Shown piece after piece: positions 16,206 through 23,611 of a DNA stretch of 64,000 bases; the stretch's first letter is position 1; each line of letters opens with the position of its first letter. A program made the position numbers and the translations under genes. Below the pieces are notes generated by a model. That model had not been told where the DNA came from. It did not search any database and worked only from the letters and a program-made list of their open reading frames with translations. Source of the stretch: Kitasatospora humi (GTDB lineage Bacteria > Actinomycetota > Actinomycetes > Streptomycetales > Streptomycetaceae); the NCBI RefSeq assembly GCF_020907985.1, contig NZ_JAJJPA010000006.1, positions 124,001-188,000 on the forward strand. The letters are read 5' to 3'.

Positions 16206-16853
16206 TCACGCGAGCGCGCCGTCCAGCCCCAGCAGCGCGCCGACCTGCTCGACGACTCCCCGGTGCGGCTTGGTGGCCAGCACGGTGGTGATGCCCAGCG
16301 CCTGGGCGGGCGGGAGGTTGCCCGGGTAGTCGTCGACGAAGACGCACGCCTCGCCGGGCAGGTCGAGTCGCTCCAGCGCCAATCGGTAGATCTCCGGGTC
16401 GGGTTTGGCCATGCCCGCCAGCTCGGAGACCACCGTGACGTCGAACAACTCCCATACGCCGCAGGCCGCGTACGGGTCGTAGGGGTCCAGGCCGAAGGAG
16501 TTGGACAGCATCGCGAGCCGGTATCCGGCCCGGCGGGCCGCCTTGGCCAGCGCCACCATGTCGGCGGACGCCGTCACCCCGCTCCAGGCTCGGCCCATCA
16601 GGTTCTCGTGGTCCGCGACGCCGAGCACCGGGGCCGTCCGGCGGTTCCACTCGGCCTGGCTCATCGTGCCGCGCTCCAACTCCCGGTACCAGGAGCGAAC
16701 GTCCGGGTGCCGGCGGGTCCGTCGCCAGGCCTCCTCGTCCAGCCCTTCACTGACGCACCAGCGGCGGATCGCCAGCCTGGCGTTGTCGGTCAGCACGCCC
16801 CCGAAGTCGAGGATGAGCGCACGGTACCTACGGTCGGGGGTCTGCGGTGTCAT
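16206..16853 (-). CDS. HAD-superfamily hydrolase, IA type
   Basis: 215 residues. HAD motif I is LILDFGGVLTD (Asp16; the usual second Asp is Gly, as in the YihX/epoxide-hydrolase-like subgroup), motif II is MLSNS, motif III is the Lys in AGMAKPDPEIY, and motif IV is VFVDDYPGN. This predicts a phosphatase or dehalogenase-like enzyme in the cytoplasm with an alpha-helical cap inserted after motif I. It overlaps the upstream TetR gene by 26 nt, so the two are probably cotranscribed. Confidence 0.85.
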   Translation of the reverse strand: MTPQTPDRRYRALILDFGGVLTDNARLAIRRWCVSEGLDEEAWRRTRRHPDVRSWYRELERGTMSQAEWNRRTAPVLGVADHENLMGRAWSGVTASADMVALAKAARRAGYRLAMLSNSFGLDPYDPYAACGVWELFDVTVVSELAGMAKPDPEIYRLALERLDLPGEACVFVDDYPGNLPPAQALGITTVLATKPHRGVVEQVGALLGLDGALA

Positions 16854-17496
16854 GGCTGCTGTCTTCCCCCTCCGGTCGCCCCCGTACCGCGACCAGGCGC
16901 CCCAGGGTGTCCTCCAAGCCGTGGATCAGCGCGGCGAGGCCGAGTTCGAAGGTGCGGGCCTGCTGGTCGGGCAGCGGGTCGAGGAGGGGACCGAGACCGG
17001 GGGGCAACTCCTCGGCGGGCAGCGGGGGTTCGTGCGGAGCGCGCACGGGAGGCACCGAGCCGATGATCAGGCTCTCGATCGAGTGCACGACGGCGAGCAG
17101 GTGGTCCTCGGGCCAGCCGGCCGCGCGCAGGGTGGCGAAGGTCTCGGCGTAGGCGTGCAGGGCCGAGGGCGACTGGGCGGGCCGGACGCGGAACAGCGGT
17201 ACGGCGTGCGGGTGGGCGGCGAGCACGGCGCGGTAGCGGCGCGCCCAGGTGACCACGGCGGTGGTCCAGGGGCGGATGCTCATGTCGAGGTCCATCTCGG
17301 CGACGATGAGCTCGCATATCCCGTCGATGATCTCGTCGCGCCCGGAGACGTGGTTGTACAGCGATGGGCCCTTGACGCCGAGCCTGGCCGCGATCCGGGT
17401 GGTCGAGAGGGCGTCAGGCCCCTCCTCGTCGACCAGGGCGAGCGCGGCCCGCACGATCCGCTCCTTGGTCACCAGCGGTCTGGGCGGTCTGCCCAT
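16828..17496 (-). CDS. TetR-family regulator (TetR_C type)
   Basis: 222 residues. KERIVRAALALVDEEGPDAL, then TRIAARLGVKGPSLYNHVSG at residues ~11-55, is a textbook TetR helix-turn-helix, with a C-terminal domain resembling class-1 TetR_C (RYRAVLAAHPHAVPLF). It is cotranscribed with the HAD gene. The 358-bp region to the divergent lipoprotein gene holds a 21-bp dyad at 17716-17736 that fits a TetR operator, and a run of hexanucleotide repeats that would lie in its 5' leader. The effector is unknown. Confidence 0.85.
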   Translation of the reverse strand: MGRPPRPLVTKERIVRAALALVDEEGPDALSTTRIAARLGVKGPSLYNHVSGRDEIIDGICELIVAEMDLDMSIRPWTTAVVTWARRYRAVLAAHPHAVPLFRVRPAQSPSALHAYAETFATLRAAGWPEDHLLAVVHSIESLIIGSVPPVRAPHEPPLPAEELPPGLGPLLDPLPDQQARTFELGLAALIHGLEDTLGRLVAVRGRPEGEDSSHDTADPRP

Positions 17497-17510
17497 CGGC
17501 TCGTCCTCTC

Positions 17511-17605
17511 GTTCCGTTCCCGGTCCCGGTCCCGTTGCCAGTCCCGTTCCCGTTCCCGTTCACAGTCCCGTTCCCGTTCCGTCCCCGTTCCAGGTCCCGT
17601 TCCCG
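17511..17605. repeat. Imperfect CCCGTT/CCCGGT hexanucleotide array
   Basis: About fifteen hexamers related to CCCGTT or CCCGGT occupy ~95 bp immediately upstream of the TetR start codon. The array is degenerate, not an exact microsatellite. It would be transcribed as a G/A-rich leader (AACGGG units) of the TetR mRNA. Confidence 0.7.
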
Positions 17606-17715
17606 CTGCGCTCGCGGGCCGTTCGCGTTCGGATCTCGTCCCGTCGCACCGTCAGATCGCTCCGTGCTCCGGGTTTGAGCCGGGGGTTCGGGCTAGTGTA
17701 CGTTCTCGCCCAGGC

Positions 17716-17736
17716 AAAACTACTGGTTCTAGTTTT
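17716..17736. promoter_or_regulatory. Dyad AAAACTA-N7-TAGTTTT, candidate TetR operator
   Basis: Exact 7-bp arms around a 7-bp spacer, in an A/T-rich patch that stands out from its surroundings. The half-site resembles the AACTAG-type operators of many TetR/MFS loci. It lies between the TetR gene and the divergent lipoprotein gene, 119 bp from the latter. Confidence 0.55.
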
Positions 17737-17854
17737 ACGGGTCTGGTGGCATGCGCTCGGCAGCCGACGGCGGGTTTCGGCCGCCACCAGCCCAGCCAGG
17801 TTGCCGAATCGGTTCTTCTTCCCTGCCTGTCTTACGCCGAAGGTGACCCACCGC

Positions 17855-19327
17855 ATGCAGATGCGCACCATCGCCCTGCCCGTGCTCGCCGCGTCCGTGG
17901 TGCTCTCGCTGAGCGCCTGCGACCCCACCGGATCGACCGGCCCGTCCGCCGGTTCCGTCGGCGACGCGGCCCAGAGTGCGCCCGCCACGACTGCCACCAC
18001 CCTGTCCACCGCCACCGGCGCGTCCGACGTGACCCTGGTCAGCCCGGCCGCCGCCGCGGCCGCCGCCACCCCGTCCCGTCCGGCCACCGTCGGCACGCCC
18101 TCGAAGAGCGCCTCGGCCGCCGCGTCGCCGTCCGGCAAGCCCGTCGCGACCGCAGGCACCGGGCTCAAGCTGGACGCCTACGACCAGCAGACCGGCAAGG
18201 TCGTCCTCGCCGCCGCCCCCACGGGCTCCGGTGCCGCCCCGAGCCCCTCCGCCTCGGCCGCCGCCACCTCAGCGGTCAAGCCCGGCCAGATCATCGACAG
18301 CCCGCCCACGGCAGCCGCACCGCACGGCGCGCTGCTCGCCGTCACCGACGTCAAGCCGGCCGCCGACGGCAAGGTGGAGGCCGGCACCCGGCCCGCCACC
18401 ATCTCCGAACTGCTCGGCGACGCCAAGGCCGCCGTCACCGCCGCCCTGGACCCGCACCAGATCCAGGTCACCCCGCAGCTCAAGGACGTCAAGACGTCCT
18501 ACGTGCCCAAGCCCGACGGTGCCAGCGGCTCCGCCTCGGCCGTGCTGCAGCTCGACGCCAAGGACAGCGTCCCGCTGCCCGGCGGCGGCTCCCTCGACCT
18601 CTCGGGTTCGATCGCCCTCGATCCGAGCGTCGACTTCAGCTACCACGGCACCAACGGCATCCTCAGCACCGATCAGGCCAAGGTCGGCTTCGACCTCGGC
18701 GCGCACGCCAACTGGCACGTCAGCGGCGCTCTCAACGCCGCCACCGGCCCGGTGAAGATCCCGATCGCCAACCTCACCGCCACCCCCACCTTCTCGGTGG
18801 TCGGGGTACCGGTGGTGATCACCCTCAACCTCACCGTCTACGCCGAGGTCTCCGCCGACGGCACGGTGACCGTCGACGTCGGGCAGAGCGTCGACGGCGA
18901 CTGGGGCGTCCACGCCGACTACGCCAAGAGCACCGGTTGGACCTCGGCCACCGAGCCGGTCAGCACCAAGGTCTCCCCGGTGAAGGCCACGTTCGCGGGC
19001 AAGGCCGACGTCCGGGCCGGCCTGGTCGCCGAGGGCTCGGTGGCGCTGTACGACACGGTGGGCGTGAAGGCCACGGTGGAGCCGTACCTGCGCGCGGCGG
19101 TGAACGGCAACGTCACCATCGACTCCAGCGCCGGCAAGCCCGTCGTCACCGGCAAGGCCGGCCTCTACGGCGGACTCGACGTCAACGGGGCGGTGATGGC
19201 CCGCATCGCCATCTTCGGCACCCCGCTGCTGGAGAAGGACCTGCCGTTCAAGGTCTACCAGAACGAGTGGCCCATCGTGGCGGTCTCGTCCCCCAATGCC
19301 ACCCCGAGCAGCGGGCCGCACAACTGA
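17855..19327 (+). CDS. Putative lipoprotein of unknown function
   Basis: 490 residues. MQMRTIALPVLAASVVLSLS followed by AC is a lipoprotein signal with lipid-modified Cys22. Residues ~30-150 are low-complexity Ala/Ser/Pro/Thr. The rest (~150-480) is rich in Val, Thr, Gly and Asp with alternating hydrophobics (for example SGSIALDPSVDFSYHGTNG), suggesting a large beta-sheet domain. I do not recognise the family. The start is chosen by GAAGGTGA 8-9 nt upstream; a second ATG two codons later is possible. It is divergent from the TetR-HAD operon. Confidence 0.7.
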   Translation: MQMRTIALPVLAASVVLSLSACDPTGSTGPSAGSVGDAAQSAPATTATTLSTATGASDVTLVSPAAAAAAATPSRPATVGTPSKSASAAASPSGKPVATAGTGLKLDAYDQQTGKVVLAAAPTGSGAAPSPSASAAATSAVKPGQIIDSPPTAAAPHGALLAVTDVKPAADGKVEAGTRPATISELLGDAKAAVTAALDPHQIQVTPQLKDVKTSYVPKPDGASGSASAVLQLDAKDSVPLPGGGSLDLSGSIALDPSVDFSYHGTNGILSTDQAKVGFDLGAHANWHVSGALNAATGPVKIPIANLTATPTFSVVGVPVVITLNLTVYAEVSADGTVTVDVGQSVDGDWGVHADYAKSTGWTSATEPVSTKVSPVKATFAGKADVRAGLVAEGSVALYDTVGVKATVEPYLRAAVNGNVTIDSSAGKPVVTGKAGLYGGLDVNGAVMARIAIFGTPLLEKDLPFKVYQNEWPIVAVSSPNATPSSGPHN

Positions 19328-19349
19328 CCGGCCCACAGGTGCAGTTGCT

Positions 19350-19381
19350 CGTGCCGGGCTCCTCCCGAGGGGCCCGGCACG
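19350..19381. terminator. Bidirectional hairpin terminator
   Basis: CGTGCCGGGCTCCTC pairs with GAGGGGCCCGGCACG with one G-U pair. It lies between the lipoprotein gene (+) and the convergent helix-turn-helix gene (-). Confidence 0.65.
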
Positions 19382-19436
19382 GGCGTTCTCCGGCCCCGGC
19401 ACGGACGCAATCCGGCCGCACGGGCGTTCTCCGGCC
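19377..19436. repeat. 19-bp direct repeat at the 3' end of the convergent gene
   Basis: GCACGGGCGTTCTCCGGCC occurs at 19377-19395 and 19418-19436, exactly, with a 22-bp spacer. The second copy ends at the stop codon of the minus-strand gene. The cause and function are unknown; it looks like a small local duplication. Confidence 0.7.
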
Positions 19437-20006
19437 TCAGTCCCCGAACTCCTCCGGGTCCGGCATGGCCTCGATGCCGGCGAGCCGGCGGGAGAACCGC
19501 TCATGGGCGGCCTGCCGGCTGCAGCCGAGCGACTTGCCGATCGCGGCCCAGGAGAGCAGGTTGGCGCGGGCCAACCGAACGGCATCGACACCACACCGCG
19601 CGGCGGCCTGCTCCATCTGGGCCACGATCCGCAGCGCCGCCATCGACTGGCCGCCGACCGAGAGCTGTTCGACGCGCTGCGCCAGCGTGGCCAGCAACTG
19701 CTGGACGTCGCGCGGGATCCCGCCCTCGGCCTGGTCGACGTGGTACTCCCAGTCCGCGTAGGGCCCGGTGCGCCGGCCCACGCCCTCGGTCTTCTCGTCG
19801 TCGCCGAAGTCGATCGGATGCGTGTCGCTGCCGCGCCAGCCGCAGTTGCAGGCGGCCCGCACCGCGACGGCCCGTGGTCCGTCCGCCCCGTTGTAGAGCC
19901 ACCAGGTGGTGCGCCCGTCGGCCACCGGCCCCGGCTCACTGCCGTCCGCCAACACCGCTGCCAAGTAGCCCTCGTGACGGCCGGTCTCGTCGCCCCACGA
20001 CTCCAT
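19437..20006 (-). CDS. Hypothetical protein with C-terminal helix-turn-helix
   Basis: 189 residues. The N-terminal ~90 residues contain ACNCGWRGSDTHP and conserved Trp/Tyr (WWLYNG), and the middle is an amphipathic helix region (DVQQLLATLAQRVEQL). The C-terminus LLSWAAIGKSLGCSRQAAHE looks like a helix-turn-helix (recognition helix SRQAAHERF). This fits a small DNA-binding or sigma-like accessory protein seen widely in streptomycetes, whose role I do not know. The start has GGAAGGGGG upstream. Two copies of an 18-bp repeat lie just upstream of it. Confidence 0.65.
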   Translation of the reverse strand: MESWGDETGRHEGYLAAVLADGSEPGPVADGRTTWWLYNGADGPRAVAVRAACNCGWRGSDTHPIDFGDDEKTEGVGRRTGPYADWEYHVDQAEGGIPRDVQQLLATLAQRVEQLSVGGQSMAALRIVAQMEQAAARCGVDAVRLARANLLSWAAIGKSLGCSRQAAHERFSRRLAGIEAMPDPEEFGD

Positions 20007-20034
20007 GACCGCCCCCTTCCACGGTCCGAATGTG

Positions 20035-20080
20035 CGTCAAGGTTCCCTGACAGGCTACGCGCCGTCAAGGTTCCCTGACA
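20035..20080. repeat. Two 18-bp direct repeats containing TTGACG
   Basis: CGTCAAGGTTCCCTGACA occurs at 20035-20052 and 20063-20080, 28 bp start to start. Read on the minus strand each copy ends in CCTTGACG, a plausible -35 box directed at the minus-strand helix-turn-helix gene, and each contains the inner dyad TGTCAGGG/CCTTGACG. The second copy overlaps the end of the universal stress gene. It could be a duplicated promoter or operator. Confidence 0.5.
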
Positions 20081-20591
20081 CCCGGTTGCGGTGGCGCCGG
20101 CGGCAGGGTGGCGATGCCGGGAGCCGGCTCCGGCCAGACCAGCAGCACGGGACAGGGCGCGTGGTCGACGACGAACCGGCCGGCGGGGCCGAGGCTGCGG
20201 GGCCCCAGGCGGGTGCGGTCGCCGTCGCGGGCCAGGACCAGCAACTCGGCTCCCTCGGCCGCGGCGACCACCTCCCGCTCGACCCGGCCGGACCGCTCCA
20301 CGCTGGCGCAGGCGCGGCCGAGTCGGTCGGCAGCGGCGGCGAGCAGTTGCCGGCCGGACTCAACGGCCAGGGTTTCCAGGCGGGTTCCCGGATCGCCCCC
20401 CATCCCCCGGCCGGTCGGCGCCCCTTGGGGTGTCCCCGTCCGAGCAGCCCGGCGAACGCACCGTGCGCCACACCGGGGACCTCGGGGTCGCTGACGTGCA
20501 GCAGCACGACATCGGCGCCGGCCGGAGCGTGGGCGCGGGCGGCGTCGACGCAGGCGGGCCAGGTGCCCTCGGCGATCCAGACGACGACGGC
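20065..20591 (-). pseudogene. Universal stress protein, broken by a -1 frameshift
   Basis: The first ~58 codons from ATG 20591 read MAVVVWIAEGTWPACVDAAR and continue to VVLLHVSDPEVPGVAHGAFA, a UspA N-terminus. After about 20410 the homologous reading continues in another frame: ETLAVESGRQLLAAAADRLG, then LVLARDGDRTRLGPRSLGPA and VVDHAPCPVLLVWPE, the UspA ATP-binding C-terminus. Adding one base to the C5 or C6 run at 20396-20408 restores one ~175-residue protein. It may be a true mutation, slippage, or a sequencing error. It starts 8 nt after the anion-permease stop, so the two form an operon. Confidence 0.75.
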
Positions 20592-20599
20592 CATGGCGC

Positions 20600-21856
20600 T
20601 CACCCTCCGACGATCCGCAGTGCCCCCCACAGTGCCACCACCGCAAGCGTCAGGGCCGCCGGCACGACCAGCAACCCCACCCGGGTGAACTCGCCCAGGC
20701 CCACCTCGGTGTCGTGCTCGTGGACGATCCGCCGCCACAGCAGGGTGGCCAGCGAGCCGGCGTAGGTGAGGTTGGGGCCGATGTTCACCCCGAGCAGCAC
20801 CGCCAGCACCGCGCCGGCACCGGCCGGCGCGGTCAGCGGCAGCAGCACCAGGGTGGCGGGCAGGTTGTTGATGACGTTGGCCAGTACGGCGGCCAGCGCC
20901 GCGATGCCCAGCAGGGCGGGCAGCGCGGTGCCGTGCGGAACGAGGTGCGCCAGGGCGGATGCGAGCCCGTTGTCGACCACCGCGCGGACCACGATGCCCA
21001 GCGCCAGCACGAACGCCAGGAACGGAACGGCGGCGGAGCGGACGATCGCGACCGGGGTGGTGCGGCGCCGGACCAGGGCGCGGACGGCGAGCACCAGGGC
21101 GCCGGCCATGGCGGCCCACGCCGGGTTGATCCCCAGGACCGAGGTGAGGACGAAGCCGCCGAGCGTGCAGGCGACGGTGACCAGGGCGAACAGCGGCACC
21201 TCCGGCGCCGCCGTCCCGGCCGGGGCCCGGGCGCCCGCGTCCAGGTCGGTGGCGAAGAACCGGCGCAGCACGGCGTACTCCACCGCGATGGCGACCAGCC
21301 AGGGCAGCGCCATCAGCGCGGCGAAGCGGGTGAAGCTCAGGCCGCTGGCCGCGAAGGCGAGCAGATTGGTGAGGTTGGAGACCGGCAGCAGCAGCGACGC
21401 CGTGTTCGACAGGTGGGTGCAGGCGTAGACGTGCGGCTTGGGGCGGGCGCCGAGACGGGCGGCCGTCACGAAGACCACCGGGGTGAGCAGCACCACGGTG
21501 GCGTCCAGGCTGAGCACGGCCGTGATCACCGAGGCGATCACGAACACCTGCGCCAGCAACCGGCGGGGCCGCCCCACGGCCGATCGGGCCATCCAGACCC
21601 CGCAGGCCCGGAAGAGGCCCTCGTCGGCGCAGAGCTGGGCGAGCACCAGCACGGCCGCGAGGAACCCGACCACCGGGCCGAGCCGCGCGGCCTCGGCCGC
21701 CGCGTGGGCGGGCGGGATCGCGCCGGTCGCCACCACCACCCCGGCTGCCGGGACGGCGACCACCGCTTCCGGCCAGCCCCACGGCCGTACCACCGCACAG
21801 ACCAACACCGCGGCCAGCAGGGCGACGGACAGGGCCTCGGCGTAATACGTGTTCAG
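20600..21856 (-). CDS. SLC13/ArsB-type anion permease
   Basis: About 418 residues with ten or more membrane helices. SNTASLLLPVSNLTNLLAFA and NNLPATLVLLPL are the paired Asn/Pro hairpin motifs typical of ArsB and SLC13 permeases, and VLSLDATVVLLTPV matches the first. It probably moves an oxyanion or dicarboxylate; arsenite specificity is not shown, as no arsR/arsC is nearby. The chosen start is CTG at 21856, 7 nt after AAGGAG; no ATG, GTG or TTG lies at a suitable place, and the open frame further upstream is non-hydrophobic. The universal stress gene follows after 8 nt. Confidence 0.75.
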   Translation of the reverse strand: MNTYYAEALSVALLAAVLVCAVVRPWGWPEAVVAVPAAGVVVATGAIPPAHAAAEAARLGPVVGFLAAVLVLAQLCADEGLFRACGVWMARSAVGRPRRLLAQVFVIASVITAVLSLDATVVLLTPVVFVTAARLGARPKPHVYACTHLSNTASLLLPVSNLTNLLAFAASGLSFTRFAALMALPWLVAIAVEYAVLRRFFATDLDAGARAPAGTAAPEVPLFALVTVACTLGGFVLTSVLGINPAWAAMAGALVLAVRALVRRRTTPVAIVRSAAVPFLAFVLALGIVVRAVVDNGLASALAHLVPHGTALPALLGIAALAAVLANVINNLPATLVLLPLTAPAGAGAVLAVLLGVNIGPNLTYAGSLATLLWRRIVHEHDTEVGLGEFTRVGLLVVPAALTLAVVALWGALRIVGG

Positions 21857-22013
21857 CGTGGTGCTCCTTGCGGGCGGTGGCGAACGGCAACGCCCATCGA
21901 AGCAGAAGCCCTGGTGGGCACGGTCGGCGGCGTGCCCGGTGCGCGGTGGCGTGACCGCATCGGTTCGCCGCGGGGGCTGGTGGCGGCCCGGCCTGGGGTG
22001 GAGAATGCCCGCC

Positions 22014-22226
22014 ATGATCACTCCGGAGACGAGCCGCCCCGAACGCCCCGCATGGTGGCGGGGGCTTCGAAGCTTCATGTTCTTCCTGGTGAACGCCGGT
22101 CTCGCCACCCTCGCGTACGCGGCGATCACGCACCGGCCGGGCCACGTGCCGTGGATCGGGTTGCTGTTCGGCGCGCTGGTGTACGCGACGCTCAGCACGC
22201 TGTTCCCCCGGCGGCGCGGACGCTGA
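22014..22226 (+). CDS. Small two-helix membrane protein
   Basis: 70 residues: a polar N-terminus (MITPETSRPERPAWWRG), a helix SFMFFLVNAGLATLAYAAI, a short loop and a second helix WIGLLFGALVYATLSTLF ending in RRRGR. Function unknown. The ATG at 22014 is chosen because GGTGGAG lies about 10 nt upstream; a second ATG at 22005 is possible. It is divergent from the anion permease (157 bp gap). Confidence 0.65.
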   Translation: MITPETSRPERPAWWRGLRSFMFFLVNAGLATLAYAAITHRPGHVPWIGLLFGALVYATLSTLFPRRRGR

Positions 22227-22289
22227 GCCCCTCCGTGCCCGACGGACCGCCGAGTCGACAGACCCGAGCGGTCGGGTCGACCAGTTGTA

Positions 22290-23024
22290 CTAGCCCGCCC
22301 GGCGGAACAGGCCGGTGAGGAGGAAGTCCACTCCGAACAGCGGGGAGTCGGCCGGCTGCGGGCGCATGGGGCGGATCTCCAGCTCCGTCAGGTCGGCGAA
22401 GAGGTGGCGCAAGTCGTCGGCGGCGTAGGCGAGTCCGCCCTCCAGTCGGCCGCGGCGGTAGAACTCGGCGTCGGAGAGCCCGGAGCCGTGGCCGGTGGCG
22501 AAGGCGGTGAGGGCGAAGTGACCCCCGGGGGCCAGGCGGCGGTCGAGCAGGGCCAGGTAGGAGATCCGGCGGTGCGGCGGGAGGTGGTGCAGGCAGCCGG
22601 AGTCGTAGATCAGGTCGTACTGCTCGTGCGGGAGGTCGACGGTGAAGATGTCGCCCTGGTGGAAGCGGGCCTGGGGTCGGGGCGGGGCTCCCTGGCCGGC
22701 TGCGCGGTCCTCGGCCCACGCGAGGGCGGCCGGGGAGAGGTCGACGGCGTCCACCTCGTAGCCGTGGGCGGCCAGGTGTAGGGCGTTGCGGCCGGGGCCG
22801 CAGCCGAGGTCGAGGGCACGGCCGCCGGTGAGCGGGCCGCGCTCCAGGTGCTCGACGAGGTTCTCGTCGGGCTTGGCGACGAAGAACGGGACGCCCCGGT
22901 CGCGGTCGGCGTAGAAGCGGTCCCACCAGTCGGCGCTCCCGGGGGTCCAGCGGTCTGCCTCGGGGGTGAAGAGACCGTCGAGCAGACTCAGCACGTCCTC
23001 GACGGTACGGATCTGACGGTTCAT
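22290..23024 (-). CDS. Class I SAM-dependent methyltransferase
   Basis: 244 residues. Motif I RALDLGCGPGRNALHLA binds SAM, followed by the acidic strand-2 end VDAVDLS, then HQGDIFTVDLP and YDLIYDSGCLHHL. These are the ordered motifs of the Methyltransf_25/11 fold. The N-terminal 60 residues (ADWWDRFYADRDRGVPFF) resemble thiopurine or tellurite-type small-molecule methyltransferases. The substrate is unknown. ATG 23024 follows GAGGAG by 8 nt; a TTG two codons earlier is less likely. Confidence 0.82.
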   Translation of the reverse strand: MNRQIRTVEDVLSLLDGLFTPEADRWTPGSADWWDRFYADRDRGVPFFVAKPDENLVEHLERGPLTGGRALDLGCGPGRNALHLAAHGYEVDAVDLSPAALAWAEDRAAGQGAPPRPQARFHQGDIFTVDLPHEQYDLIYDSGCLHHLPPHRRISYLALLDRRLAPGGHFALTAFATGHGSGLSDAEFYRRGRLEGGLAYAADDLRHLFADLTELEIRPMRPQPADSPLFGVDFLLTGLFRRAG

Positions 23025-23316
23025 CAGCAAAGCTCCTCGCGCTGTCGGTGCCTGGCAGCTTAGTGCTGGTCAGCGGGGGCGCCGGGCCCCGGAACGGAGG
23101 CACTGCCAAGCCCTGGCGGAGCCGGTCGGCTTCCCCTCCAGGCGCTGCCGTCACGCCCCGCCCCGCCCCCACCAGGGGCCGGCACGGGCCGTTTCCGCCG
23201 CGCGCCGGACCCTGCCGGTCGGAGGGTCGCGGAGAATTTTCCCGTGCCCGCCGACCCCCGCGGGCGGACGACGGCATCCGCCACCGAGGGCCCGTCGGAG
23301 CGCTCGCAGGGATCGA

Positions 23317-23529
23317 TCAGCTCGCTTTCCCCACCAGGCCGCCGGCGATCTTCGAGCGCTCCTGATCACTCAGTGGGTTCGGAGTGATGGTCGAGACGGT
23401 GTACCGGTACGTCCCGTCGTACCAGGAGAGCGTCCTGGCTTCGTCGGTCGCCTCCGCTGCGGCCCCGGGCGGCCACTCCGGGAAATGACCCGATTCATGC
23501 GCATCCGGGAATTCGGTCCTCATTTGCAT
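23317..23529 (-). CDS. Short hypothetical protein, possibly a gene remnant
   Basis: 70 residues (MQMRTEFPDAHESGHFPEWP...). The second half, TLSWYDGTYRYTVSTITPNP then LSDQERSKIAGGLVGK, reads like the end of a real folded protein. There is no signal peptide and no clear ribosome binding site. It may be the 3' remnant of a larger gene or a genuine small gene divergent from the serine protease. I do not recognise it. Confidence 0.35.
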   Translation of the reverse strand: MQMRTEFPDAHESGHFPEWPPGAAAEATDEARTLSWYDGTYRYTVSTITPNPLSDQERSKIAGGLVGKAS

Positions 23530-23561
23530 CGCTCTGTTGCAGTGAGTAGCGTCACCCCCAT

Positions 23562-23583
23562 TCGATTTCGTGCATGAAATCGA
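23562..23583. promoter_or_regulatory. 22-bp dyad upstream of the serine protease
   Basis: TCGATTTC and GAAATCGA are exact 8-bp arms around GTGCAT, which itself has a central TGCA. It lies 29-50 bp before the protease start. TTGCAT (23524) and TAGCGT (23546) with a 16-bp spacer may be the promoter, which would put the dyad over the transcription start. A repressor site is a reasonable inference. Confidence 0.5.
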
Positions 23584-23611
23584 CACGGTGACATCCGTCC
23601 TGGGGAGGAAT

